The notes beneath the pieces were generated by a model that was not told where the DNA came from, did not search any database, and was given only the letters and a program-made list of their open reading frames with translations. The translations under genes were made by a program, and so were the position numbers. This document shows, piece by piece, positions 24,931-35,985 of a stretch of DNA of 64,000 bases (the stretch's first letter is position 1; each line of letters begins with the position of its first letter). The DNA is from Mucor racemosus (taxonomy: Eukaryota > Mucoromycota > Mucoromycetes > Mucorales > Mucoraceae), in the NCBI GenBank assembly GCA_027405735.1, contig JAPEHQ010000015.1, positions 868,001 to 932,000 on the forward strand, read 5' to 3'.

Positions 24931-26269
24931 TTGACCTATACAAATTGATTTATTAGTAAAATCAATTATTAATAACAAGCTAATAAGTGAAAATTACTGT
25001 GTAACTTTGATAGTAGTCGGTAGTGGTATCCAAGACAAAAGACAGCATCTTGTTTTCCTCTTCTTAGCTGTTGGCCACTAATTAGAAACAAATATTTTTT
25101 AGAAACTAAATAGACTAACATGAGTTTATTCATTCATTCAAATCAAGTCAATACTATACACGTTGCATCCACCGATTAATCGTAAGATAATAAACCTTTT
25201 GATTTGTAATCCTTATTTTCAAGAAGTCAGCTAACTGATCTATGATAACATTCTCGATTGTTCTTATTTTCTAAAGCAAGATCCGGGAAGCGGGATATGT
25301 GAGACATACCCACTTGTTGGATTTAGCTATATAAAATAAGCTGAACTTAAATGTGCTGTGTTATCAATGTAAATAAAATGACCTGACAATGGAATGTCAG
25401 AAAGATATAATCGATCCAAAGCTGATCTTACGGATAACTGTAATATAGAATTTGTATATAAATAGGACAAATTATTGATATTAAATAAAGATTCTCTTCA
25501 GTTTTTGTGTGTGATTTAATTTAACAAGTTCCTTTATTAAATTATACATTTTTTTCTTGCTCCATTATTTATTCTAAATCCTGGGCATTTCAATACATAC
25601 TTTTATAATCACCAGTTTTTCTCCAGGTAGTATATCGACTTGAGACCAAAAAAAGCACTGATTATAACGTAGATACTGTAATGGAACAAAATGATTACGT
25701 CCTGGATGCTTTTTTTGTTCGAAAAAGATATGATAACACGCCCTAACATTAACAGTTAATAATTTATTTTCAAATAAACAATAGGAAAACATGTACTTGT
25801 ACCTGCTACTTGATTTCAGTTTATAAAAAAACATTAGTCTTTTTTTTGCAGTTTTAAACGTAAACAAAAGAGCTGGGGAAAGCGTAGGGAGAAAAAAGAT
25901 TTTGTGTGTTACAAGCAGGAATTTACAAAGGCATAAATACTTTTAGTGTTACCAAGCAGGTTGTTGTTGTCGTTGTTTCCGTTTGCTTCCCGAAAGAAGA
26001 ACATGGGCAGAACTCTTTCAAACCCCAAATTTCAAATTGATATAATATCTCGTCAATAATAAGGCAATCCTGTTAAATCAGAGTAGCTCACATCTGCTTT
26101 AAACCATTCAAATTAATCTTCGTTATTAATTATATTATGATTGATATACTTTAATAAATTGACTAAAAAACCTTGATCTCATTGCTCTGCTCATCTGGCC
26201 TGCCTGATCTGCACAAAATGTTTTATTCTGCTCATCTGTGCAGATCATTATGCCCGTGAAAAGCATAGT
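24931..26269. other. repeat-derived and unassigned non-coding DNA
   Basis: 24,936-25,060 matches about 58,838-58,930 on the same strand (landmark TTGATTTATTAGTAAAATCA). A promoter-like TATATAAATAGG followed by ATTAAATAAAG lies at 25,456-25,490 and could belong to an eroded LTR, but no ends or duplication were found. A 97-codon frame at 25,574-25,867 (-) has no recognised domain. Near 26,205-26,252 a GATCTGCACA/TGTGCAGATC inverted repeat lies beside a CGGCCGTAGT motif shared with the palindrome spacer (about 53,650). Confidence 0.45.
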
Positions 26270-26550
26270 TCGGCCGTAGTGATCAAGAAATACGTCCAAC
26301 AATACAGTAGTAAGTAGTAAATAATGATATTTGATATCTGAATGCGGTTAAATGAAGATATCAGTCTCTAATATAGGCTGCTACCTATATTAAAGACATT
26401 TGTCGTCCCTTATGTTAGCATGCTTATTCAGATACAAGAAAAGAATATCAGCTTGATAGTCTGATATGCCTTATCAAACGGTGAATATACCCTTGGAATA
26501 TGAAAATAAAAAGAGAGAAACAACACACGTAGAAAAGGATTTAAATAGAC
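26270..26550 (+). repeat. repeat family E, copy 2
   Basis: This copy closely matches copy 1 at 23,280-23,545, with small indels. It begins at GATCAAGAAATACGTCCAAC, which is also present in the palindrome arms (near 54,280). Confidence 0.75.
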
Positions 26551-27059
26551 AAAACTCAATGTTAGTACATTAATATTAAGTTGTGTAATACCAAAATTGA
26601 ATATGGATGAATATAAAGCAATATTTGCCAAAATGGGAGCTAGTATAACATGAGCTACAACGCACAGAAACTCAAGTGATATTCAACAGATGCAGTTGAA
26701 TTTAGATATTCAATTTTTAGGAGCAGAAACACCTAGAATTATACTCGAAAACCAAAGTGCGCATTATTCATCAAACTAAAGACAGGCACCAACTTTCCAA
26801 TCTACCAGTGTTAAATGCAGATATCAATTGTATAATCTCTACCAATGCGAAATAATAATATGTTATACTGTATGAATCAATTAGTTTGACAATTATAATC
26901 AATGCTACAGTAATAATAATAATAATAATAAAAATAGGATCAAGTTTTTAAAGTAATAACAAAAAACTATCAACAGTATACTAGTAAATTGTAATTTAAT
27001 AATGCACTATCGTTAAATATGGCCGAATATCAATGAATCAGAGAAAATACAACTAGTAA
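26551..27059. other. unassigned non-coding DNA with a short AAT microsatellite
   Basis: No gene or repeat family was recognised. A run of about seven TAA/AAT units lies at 26,911-26,932. Confidence 0.4.
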
Positions 27060-27590
27060 AAAAAATGATACTCAATGTAAAACGAGGTCAAGATTGATAA
27101 AAGGCGCATTCATTGTGTGGTGGGAATTGCGACATTTTGATGGATCAAAATTACAGGAACAAGATGTTGTGTTTGCTTCAGGATTTTCAAAAGGGTTTAA
27201 AAGCATTTCTCTTTAAACTCAACTAGATGTTGAATACTCACCATAATATGCAATTAGTATTATTTTGTTTGTTATCCGATTGCTGTATTATTATTAAGAA
27301 TCAAGCTTTTCATAGCTCATAACTATGGAAATGGGATGTTTCTGATTTTAGATTGACATTTATCATAAGGCGGTCTGATGATACGTTTGATACTATTGTA
27401 AACGGAACCAGTCCATTTAGCTTATAAAATCTGAATGCAAATACCAAGGAACCATTTGTAAGTACTTACTGTAAGTTGGTTCTAGTAAAGTATTGAATAA
27501 ATTGGCTTGGGACAAAGAGGAAAAAAAGATGGCAATAGGTTTCGTCAGTGATGGCTATGTTTATGTTTATGATACCGGAAACGTAAGATT
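27060..27590 (+). pseudogene. dynein intermediate chain fragment, copy b
   Basis: This is the longest and best copy. Plus-strand frames read a blade ending NLNANTKEPF, then an intron-like GTAAGT...TTCTAG, then VLNKLAWDKEEKK and SDGYVYVYDTGNV. NLN...P, ALNKLAW and DGxVYVYD are the order found in dynein intermediate chains. An in-frame TAA precedes NLNANTKEPF where a Trp codon is expected (copy c has TGG). The upstream 350 bp is shared with 57,430-57,790 but is too decayed to read. Because the intron is present, the fragment was copied at the DNA level. Confidence 0.6.
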
Positions 27591-27594
27591 AAAA

Positions 27595-28290
27595 CTCAAT
27601 GTAAACCATCTCTAACGCAATAACTATAAAGTAAGACTATATTATCATTAAATAAACTACTACACAATATTAACATGTATAAAGAGTTACAGTAATAAGC
27701 TTGAATCAAGTGAGTACAGTATCGTAAATTGTTGAAAAAGTTTTCAAGCATTATAAAATCTCTTATTTTTAAGCTTTACAAGGCTTATAAGCGGAATATT
27801 AATTTCAAAAATTATTCTTGTCCAGATCATCAATTTTGACATTTTTTAATTTTTTTTTTCTGCTTTTGCAAATCTAAAGTTAATTATACTACCAATTATA
27901 AAAACAAAAAATATACACATATACAACATTTAGCGCTCTATTTGATCAATAAAAAATAACAAACATTTTCATTGCAAAATATTACATGAAAATCCTTTAA
28001 TCAAAAAACCGTTTTTGGGCCAAAAGTACAAATTTTCATTATATAATCTTTCATATTAAGCTTTTATAAAATTTATAGTAGATTGCTACAATTTTTTCTC
28101 ATAATGTAGTATATTTAAACGTTGATTTTGGTATCAAAATTTGATTTTTCTGTTTTTTGATCAAAATCATGAGTGTTGGTAAGGATAAAATGAGTCCCGA
28201 AAATGTCCGCTACAAAAACTGAATTTTCAGACCGCTTATGATTAAATATAAAAAAAGTTTTTAAAAAAATACTTTTTCATTTAAAACTGT
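27595..28290 (-). repeat. repeat family C, copy 2
   Basis: This is an inverted copy of family C adjoining dynein fragment b, in the same relative order and orientation as copy 1 with fragment a. Landmarks on the minus strand are TTGATCAAAAAACAGAAAAA and AAAATTATTCTTGTCCAGAT (plus strand). Confidence 0.75.
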
Positions 28291-28305
28291 CGTATATTTT
28301 CAGGT

Positions 28306-28810
28306 TTGATAAATAATACTTAAAAAAGAATACAATTAAAAGAGAATAAGTAACGAATCAGTTCTTTAATTGCATAATAAAACAAAATATTGTTTATTTA
28401 GATATAAAAGTATATCCTTTTATATTGATTTGACATTGAGATCCTGAAATGTAATTTAATAAGGCACTATTGAACCATTAGATCTGTTTGATAGTAATCT
28501 ATGGATTGAAATGGATCAATCATAATTTAGCTGTGCTTGCAGAGCTTGTGAGTTGCCTTTTTTCAATGTTGTGCTAAATATGCTTGGATCTCGATTTGGT
28601 AGCTATTGGATTGATTAACCGATGGGATAAAATAATATGGTGTCATAATTGAGATCTAAGCGTTCTTGTTGATTGCTGGATAGAAAGTAGTATGCTAGAA
28701 GTTTCTTATATCCAGTATCAAGTTTTTGCACTTCAATGCATGTCGTAGTCAATAGATTGTAAGTATACTGATACTGTAGAAGGTGATAAAGGGTGGTACT
28801 TGGTGGCATT
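28306..28810 (-). repeat. repeat family D, copy 2
   Basis: This is an inverted, more diverged family D copy that keeps the empty site for both solo LTRs (TCCTGAAATGTAATTTAATA and GATCAATCATAATTTAGC). Confidence 0.7.
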
Positions 28811-29179
28811 ACAACATACAGCGTTGTCTACTACATATTTTCTCTCTCTTTTTACCTTTGTATCAATATCATCTTGTTTAAATAAATTCTTTTCATTAAC
28901 ATAATTATTAATGTAACTTGTCGGTTTTCGAGGATATTAAACAGCCAATTTTGAAGCCAATTCCATTTCTAACTCACATTGAAATGTAATCCTTATAAAT
29001 AGTCTTTTAAACCAAGACCTAGAAGCTCTTGGTTCTTTCTTTTACCATTAGTTTTTCTAGTAATAAAGCCTACGTTCTCCATGATAAATGTTACTAGTCT
29101 TTATTATTATTCTTTCTATAAATAAGATTGTATGTATCCATAAACTCTCACAACTCTTATCACTACTCTCCACCAGCGT
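28811..29179. other. unassigned, probably retrotransposon-derived
   Basis: This sequence lies between family D copy 2 and the Ty3/Gypsy remnant. It may be the continuation of that element, but no frame is readable. Confidence 0.35.
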
Positions 29180-29441
29180 ATTATTGTATGGCCAGGAAAG
29201 ATGCGATAAGGTATAAGGTATAAGCCAAGGTATTGTTAATACCGCTACAAAAGGTAATATCAAAATCCATTTTAAAAATTGTATCATAATAATCTTCAAC
29301 CATTCGATCTAATTTAGTTGCGAATGTAGAAATAAAATACCACGATTATCCACGAACAGATGGAATCGTCTTCCATACAACAACTGACGGAACTTTTTAA
29401 ATGCATAGACAACTGTGCAGTAAATGACGAAGTTATTTACT
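29180..29441 (-). mobile_element. decayed Ty3/Gypsy-type RNase H remnant
   Basis: On the minus strand one frame reads CTVVYAFKKFRQLLYGRRFH, then LFVDNRGILFLHSQ before a stop. After a frameshift a second frame reads MVEDYYDTIFKMDFDITF followed by CSGINNTLA. These resemble the RNase H region of chromovirus-like polyproteins, where AVVYALKKFRHYL, a TDH...LTYLHTQ block and an EYDFDI...G.N..ADALSR block occur in this order. The catalytic context is broken by stops and the frameshift, so the element is dead. The flanking minus-strand sequence upstream (29,442-29,760) has a CTATAAATACCC promoter-like motif and could be an eroded LTR. Confidence 0.6.
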
Positions 29442-30150
29442 AAAATGAAAAAGTATAAAAATAAAAGCAGTAAAAATACAATTATTATCAGCTAAAGTTT
29501 TTATTACAAAAGATTTCTGAAGAGTTAAAATAATTGAAAAGTATGAGGGTATTTATAGTGATTTGGAGAACTTGGATGCCATCAGACTTGAATGGATGTA
29601 TATTTAGTAATCTTCCAGTTTTGAGTACATTGTTATTGATTTGATATTTTAAGGGGTAAATTGTGTAGAGCATTGACCATAAGGGATTGTATGTCAAGTA
29701 TGGCAATATCGACCTTTTGGGAAATGGTTGTTTTGTTTATTTCTGTTATATCTATTTTATGTAACCTTGATTTTTAAGGGGTAGTTTTTATATGCTTTAA
29801 TCTTATTTATATTGATAGGTGCAACTTCAGTATAGATGAGTAGTTGACTAAATTGATATCTTTGTTTATTATTATTATTGATTTGGATAGAATCCTGTTT
29901 TGATATATATGTCATTTGTGTAATTGATTGCGCCGTGATTAAGGGTGCTATCATCTACACGACATGTATGGTTCAAAAAGGGTATTTCATATTTTTAGCA
30001 TGCGTTTGTTGTTGTGTTCAATTGAAGCGTTTGTTTATTATTGTTGTTCACATTTCAAGTGGCATCATATCTTATGAGCGACACTTGGAATTTAGGTTGT
30101 TTTATTTTTATCAAGCGTTTTTAGTATGTAATTTCACTGCAAACTGCAGA
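29442..30150. other. unassigned, possible eroded LTR
   Basis: No gene is seen. On the minus strand a CTATAAATACCC motif near 29,556-29,567 resembles an LTR promoter, but no TG...CA ends with a target duplication were found. Short frames at 29,488-30,153 have no recognised domain. Confidence 0.35.
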
Positions 30151-30520
30151 TAATGACTTAAATTACATCTTAGGATCTCAATGTCAAATCAATATAAAAG
30201 GCCATACTTTTATATCTAAATAAACGATATCTTGTTTTTATTATACAGTCGCTGAAGAACTGATTCATTACTCATTCTCCTTTACTAATTGTGTTCTTTT
30301 TTTTAAGTATTATATATCAAACATGAAAACATAAGACACAACTGGTGGTTTTATTGGACAGAAATATTATGTTTTGCTGATGGTTTTCTTCTCGATTTAC
30401 AGTGATTTGTAAAAATAGAAGTATAAACTTTTATGCGGGATATATTTAAATCGACCATCATGTATAATTGAAGATTAATTGGATCAATATTCACAAGCAT
30501 GGGATTTTTTTCTTTGTTTT
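30151..30520 (+). repeat. repeat family D, copy 3
   Basis: This copy starts at TAATGACTTAAATTACATCT, with an intact site where copy 1 holds the solo LTR. Together with the following family A copy it matches 46,350-47,930 inverted, over more than 1.5 kb. Confidence 0.75.
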
Positions 30521-30599
30521 CTGCAGTTGTAAATAATAGTTAGTTTATTATTTTTTAAAGCTTAAAACTCATTATTTAGGGCTTAATTTCTGCATTCAC

Positions 30600-31830
30600 A
30601 AGATAGATGTAATTGATTGCTACTCTGCATTTTTTGTTTTAACAAAAAATATTGATTTTTCGTCGAGATAATCAAAATAATAGTTTTTGCCACAGCTTAT
30701 AACCTATTATAACGGTGTTCCAAATTTATTCGTTGAAATGAACGAAAAATGATTCAAAAAAACAAAATCGTTTAATGGCTGATGAGCTGCAAAGTAAATC
30801 GACCTAGCCTATTAAATAGTTTTTGTACAGTTTTAGATTCTGCATCTATCTAAATAAAGATTAGACAAACAGTCCACATTAAATTGTGTGCAAAATGCAA
30901 TTGAAATTTTGGAGGTTTTTCGAAGATACACATCACTTTTTATAAGTATATTTAAAATATAATAAACTGAAATGATATGCAAAAAAATTATCTATTGATC
31001 GAGCTATTGCAAAGTTTTCTAGTTGCATTTTTCGTAGAGAAAACAAGATTTTTGTCCAATTTTTTTCAGATTCAGAATTTGGCATGAGGGTATATAAGGG
31101 AAAAATGGAAGCTAGAAATGGAGGTACCTTTTTGTACACATTTTTGAGGATATCTCCACGAAAAACCAATATTTTGAGAAACTCTAAATTGGGTTCAAGA
31201 GAGCTTAACGAGCTAAATGATATGAATGCAAAAAAAATGTTGCTCAATTTAACCAATATTTTGAAACCTACTATAGAAATGTCAAAAAAAATGAAAAAAA
31301 ATAAAAGTGCTCAGAATTTTTTTATATTAAAATAAGTTATAGAGCGCTTTAAAACAAGTAAGTTTTATTATTAAAAAGTGTTAGTATAGCTTAATTTTTT
31401 CTGGAGATATGAAGCCTCAAAGTTTTCAATCCTTTAGCAGTGAAATACGCGTAAAAAATCTGAAACATTAGCACTGAAAAATTAATACCAACTGCAAAAA
31501 ATAGGATATTTCCGGATACTCATTTTTAGATTAAAGCTGAACATCTCAGGTACATTGACATATAATTTTTTCTTGGTGTTATTTAGTGAAAACAAAAAGT
31601 AGAGCAGGGATGAAAATGAGACCCAGTTTTCAAGTAAAAAGCAATAAATATTATGTTTCCAATCTTTCTTTCGTAAGATATTTAAGTGATTCCAGGAACA
31701 AGTAGCACAATGAAATCAATTGAAACATATTTTACAGTGCCTAAAGCATATCTTTAAGCTATTTGGTATTGGGTTACTTGTAAAAAAGATGGCATGCTCA
31801 GGCTTCGAAGCCTAGCAATTTTGAACGTTA
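30600..31830 (+). repeat. repeat family A, copy 3
   Basis: All family A blocks are present in order. With the adjoining family D copy it forms the left arm of an inverted repeat whose right arm is 46,250-47,930. The gene island RTC3 to G-alpha lies between the arms. The end is near GGCATGCTCAGGCTTCGAA, more diverged than in copy 2. Confidence 0.8.
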
Positions 31831-32901
31831 CCTTTTTGAACTAGCACAGTTAGCAGATTTTGACATATTTCGTTTATGTAATCCGTTTAGAATGGGAATA
31901 AACTCCACTCAGTGCATCCTACTAGTTGAATTACTACTCGAGAAATGCCTATGCTACATATATGCCCATTTTCATGCACATTATTTGATGGGATAAAACA
32001 TGTGTAACTGATAATGGCATTGAATCTACTAAAATAGCGTAGAGTGCCAAACAAAATGGACATTTGCGTTAACATCATTACGTAAATATGCCTATTTTAA
32101 ATGGCGGATCCGTACTAAAGACAAGCTACTAGTAAATCATAAAAGTAAAAAGTGTATCCAATGTACGCGTTTTCGAAATGTCTTTGGGGCCATTTTAAAG
32201 TTAATCTTCACGAATGAAACTTTCCGATATAATTACCCCTTGCGCTTATCACATTTAAAGATCCTAGTCAATAAAATATGATTTCTTCAACATCCTATTC
32301 TCGGGGTCATGTTCCGTATCCGATGTTATTTTTCTGGACATGTGTTGAGTATGAGGAATTATAATATTGGCATTGACAATTTAAATTAGATCAAACTAAT
32401 TGATTGCCATTACGTTTACATGTTACTTAAATTCATCATTGCTTTAGCGTAAGCGCTTATTTTATAAAAGTCGATCGGAGAAACTCTCTTTTATACATTG
32501 ACGCCATAATCTCTACGTAATGCACTTTTACACTCATTTTTCACGACATTAAACATAATATATTTCACAATTGACATACGTGTATTGAATGTGTATTTTA
32601 AAATAAGCGCGTACCATACACAAGAAGATGCTCATGATGATTAAAATGCAAGAAACGCATATAATCTCATTTTCGTAAAGTGAACCATTTTTAGTTGCAT
32701 GAAAAAAGTTCTAGTTGACCCGGATCTTTAAAAATCCTTGTTTGATGATTTCATTTTAACGTCATTTCACAATGCTTTAAAATAAAAACGACTGTTTTAC
32801 ACGTATTCCATTTAGATATAAATACAGCAAGAAAAACGATTTACTTTACATCTTTATTCTTTTTATTCGTTCAAGTCAAATAAATAACAAAACTACTCAA
32901 A
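31831..32901. promoter_or_regulatory. intergenic with RTC3-like promoter
   Basis: The region is unique in this window. A clear TATA box, TATAAATA, lies at 32,817-32,824, about 80 bp before the RTC3-like ATG. It is followed by a T/C-rich leader and an AAAATG start context, which fits a strongly expressed gene. I saw nothing else in the upstream kilobase. Confidence 0.6.
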
Positions 32902-33183
32902 ATGTCTTCTGCTCAAGCTACTAAAGTCGTCTACAAGGGTGCCGATAACATGGAATTCTTTGTCATTGCCAATGCTGGTATGGTTGCCAAATGGAAGAGT
33001 GACAAGACTATTCCTCTCATTGATGTAGTCCAAAGTTTCGATATCCACACTACTACCACTGGTGGAAATACCGGTGAAGCCATTCACCCCTCCAATGGTG
33101 TCTTGGAAAGCACTTTCCAAACTTCCAACAAGGACGACATTGTCAAGAAGATCATCTCTGATGGTGAAGAGAAGGGCCTTTAA
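32902..33183 (+). CDS. RTC3: Rtc3/SBDS N-terminal-domain protein
   Basis: This is a 93-residue single-exon protein matching the stand-alone SBDS N-terminal (FYSH) domain proteins such as yeast Rtc3/Hgi1, linked to RNA metabolism and stress. The match runs from TKVVYKGADNMEFFVIAN, through WKSDKTIPLIDVVQSFDIHT, to the closing VLESTFQTSNKDDIVKKII. There is no C-terminal SBDS part, so it is not the ribosome-maturation factor Sdo1 itself. Codon choice is strongly biased to C- or G-ending codons (GCC, AAG, ATC, TTC), unlike the A/T-ending codons of most neighbours, and a good TATA box lies upstream. Both indicate high expression. It converges on GUT1. The start is the first ATG after the leader; no intron is needed. 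Confidence 0.88.
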   Translation: MSSAQATKVVYKGADNMEFFVIANAGMVAKWKSDKTIPLIDVVQSFDIHTTTTGGNTGEAIHPSNGVLESTFQTSNKDDIVKKIISDGEEKGL

Positions 33184-33991
33184 ATTTCCTCTCTTGATAC
33201 ATTGTAAAACAAATAGCTAATTTTATTGTACAAAATCTTTTGGAATCCCACACAAAAAAATAACCTTTGCACATACATATTATAAATAAACATATATACA
33301 CTTGAACTCTTTTTTCAATCAAATAACTTTTCTTGTTTTTCATGCGTTATTTGGCGTTTTTTTTTTATACCTTGCATAAATGTTTGTTTACAGATGGATT
33401 ACAAGGCTTTTTTTTTTCTCCAGTGTTTTTTCCATGATTTTCTTTGATTTCCATAAATGGGCGAGTGTTACATAAACCTAAACTTTTTAATGTTCAAAGG
33501 ATTTTTCGAACGTTTCTTTATGTAACTCAAGCATAGTTTGTACAATCAAAATAACTTTCCAACATGTTTTATTCATGCTCGTGTTTTTATTTTTATGAAA
33601 AAAGCCCAAAATGTTACGAATCTTCAACTTTTTTTTTACTCTAGTCCCATTTCGAAAAGTGGAAAACTTGAACTTTAAAGAGTATTTTGAAGCTGTTAAA
33701 ATGGAGTATCCAAATACAATGACACTTTTCTTTTACTTTAACATGTTCGATCACCCTCGCATGTTTTGTTTTTCGAAAACAAAAGTTGAAAGGTTACATT
33801 TTTTTAAAGTTTTTAAAACGGTGTCAATTTTATTACAAAAAAAAAAAACCGGGATATTTTTTAATGCAAAAAAAAGGAATAATACAAAAAAGGAATCAAT
33901 ACAATAAAAAAATGTGGGGGGAAAGGGGTATAACTTATAATACAAGAAAATGAAAAATATAAACAATCTACATATTAAAAATAAAAATAAT
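33184..33991. other. intergenic between convergent RTC3-like gene and GUT1
   Basis: The two 3' ends face each other across 808 bp, so this should contain two 3' untranslated regions. Several T or A homopolymers occur (near 33,357, 33,410 and 33,838). Open frames at 33,611-33,907 and its reverse strand are low complexity; no gene is called. Confidence 0.5.
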
Positions 33992-35701
33992 CTAAAGTTC
34001 AAGGACTTTATCCTCAGTAGACACAGTAGTAGCAACATTGGCCCAACCAAAGGAACGCTTCACGGCTTGTTCCCAGCCATTGCACATCTTATTACGACGT
34101 TTTTCAGAGATTTTTGATTCAAATTGAGTTCTACCTTCTTGATTGATACCAGACAATTCTTCAAAAGACTTCCAAATACCACAAGCAAAACCAGCAGCAA
34201 TAGCGGAGCCTAAAGCGGTGGTTTCTCTCATTAATGGACGATCTACAGTAATACCCAAAATATCTGATTGAATTTGCATACAGAGATCAGAGTTGGACAT
34301 GCCACCATCCACCTTTAAAGAACGAAGAGGTGTTTTAGAATCCATATTCATGGCATCCAAAATAGCACGAGATTGATAACAAACAGCCTCTAATGTAGCT
34401 CTGCAAATGTGTTCCAATTTAGTAAAATGAGTAATGCCACAAATTGTTCCACGAGCGTCTGATCGCCAATAAGGGGCAAACAAGCCAGCGAAAGCAGTAA
34501 CAAAATAAACACCAGCAGTGCTCTTTACTTTTGATGCTAATGAATTCAACTCAGTAGTATCAGCTATGATGCCAAGATTATCACGAAGCCAATTAATAGA
34601 AGATCCTGCTACAGCAACAGATCCTTCTAAAGCATAGGCTGGTTCATGATTACCGAATTTATATGCAACAGTTGTTAATAGACCATTTTGAGATTGGACT
34701 GGTTTATTGCCAGTATTGAATAGCATGAAGCATCCAGTACCATAAGTATTCTTAGCATCGCCAACTTGAAAGCATTGTTGACCAACTAAAGCAGCTTGTT
34801 GATCACCTAAACAGCCAGCGATTGGAATTCCTTTAAGTGAACCTTCAGCTAATGTACCATAAATTTCAGAAGAGGAAACAATTCTTGGTAAACGCACTTG
34901 TTCAAAACCAAAGAATCTGATTTAAAATGTTAGTATTTTTTTTTTTTTTTTTTTTATATATATATGTATATATAAGAAATAAAGAAATATACTTACTCGA
35001 TGGAAGTTGGGCTCCAGTTTAAAGTGTTGATATCCATCAACATTGTTCTACTAGCATTTGTTACATCAGTTACAATAACGCCCCCATGTTCTACACCGCC
35101 AGTTAAATTCTATAAACAAATATGTATTAGTATGGGAATGGGGAAAAACTGGTAACCTTAAAATAATCACACTTACATAAATCAACCAAGTGTCTACTGT
35201 ACCAACGCAAAGTCTATTCTGATTTTGTGCTTGTACAACCACCGGAATATTGTCTAGAAGCCATCTTAATTTTACTCCGGAAAAATAAGTTGTGAGAGGT
35301 AGACCACAAATGTCCTTCAAAGCATTCACACCCTTTTCAGATTTCTTTGATAATTGCTTTACTGTATCAATTGTACGTGTATCGCTCCAAATAATAGCAG
35401 GATATAAAGGGTGTCCAGTAAGACTATCCCAAGTAATCAATGTTTCTCTTTGATTCGTAAGACCAATGCATTCAATATCTGATGCATCATAACCCAATAA
35501 ACCTAGCTTAAGAATAGCATGCTCAATGCAGGTATGGACTGAATCCAATAAATCATAAGGATCATGTTCTACCCAACCAGGCTGAGGAAAGTTTTGCTCA
35601 AATTCCATTTGATGAAATGTTACAATTTCACCTTTTTCATTGAAAATAACAAATCTAGTTGAAGTTGTTCCTTGGTCAATAGAACCAATAAATTTAGGCA
35701 T
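33992..35701 (-). CDS. GUT1: Glycerol kinase
   Basis: It phosphorylates glycerol to glycerol 3-phosphate using ATP, the entry step of glycerol use. Exons (minus strand) are 35701-35177, 35109-34997 and 34916-33992, giving 520 residues, normal for FGGY-family glycerol kinases. The N-terminal phosphate-binding motif is [14 protein letters not shown] (residues 7-20). Other conserved blocks are [53 protein letters not shown] (spanning exon 2), [37 protein letters not shown] and [11 protein letters not shown]. Intron 2 contains an A20-class homopolymer on the coding strand. The start is set by the short distance to the first motif. It is tandem with the zinc transporter gene, 284 bp downstream of it. 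Confidence 0.95.
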
Positions 35702-35985
35702 AATAAAATTTTATAAAATATGTAAAGGATAAAATATATAAAAAAAGGGAAAATAAAATGGAATTTTTTCTCCACATTTTATAAGAAAAAATAAAACCGC
35801 CCGCGGAGTGCATCCACAAACATAAAACAGGAAGATCTTGCTAAGTTTTCTCACATGAAAGTAGCTGTTTATTGGTGCATTTCCATTATAAATATTATTT
35901 TTAATACATATAAAATCCAAGTGTAACAGGTTTCACAAAAAAAAAAAAAAAAAGTAGAGAAAAATTTATTATTTATAGTTTTTCG

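Noticed and set aside
25354..25520. Third solo LTR with TATATAAATAGG and AATAAA-like signals
   Set aside because: No TG...CA ends with matching target duplication could be found and there is no empty-site copy in the window.
25574..25867. 97-codon minus-strand frame as a gene
   Set aside because: No recognisable domain, no splice continuation, and it lies among repeat debris.
33611..34050. Overlapping frames downstream of RTC3 and GUT1
   Set aside because: Low-complexity Phe/Lys-rich readings of T- and A-runs between two convergent genes.
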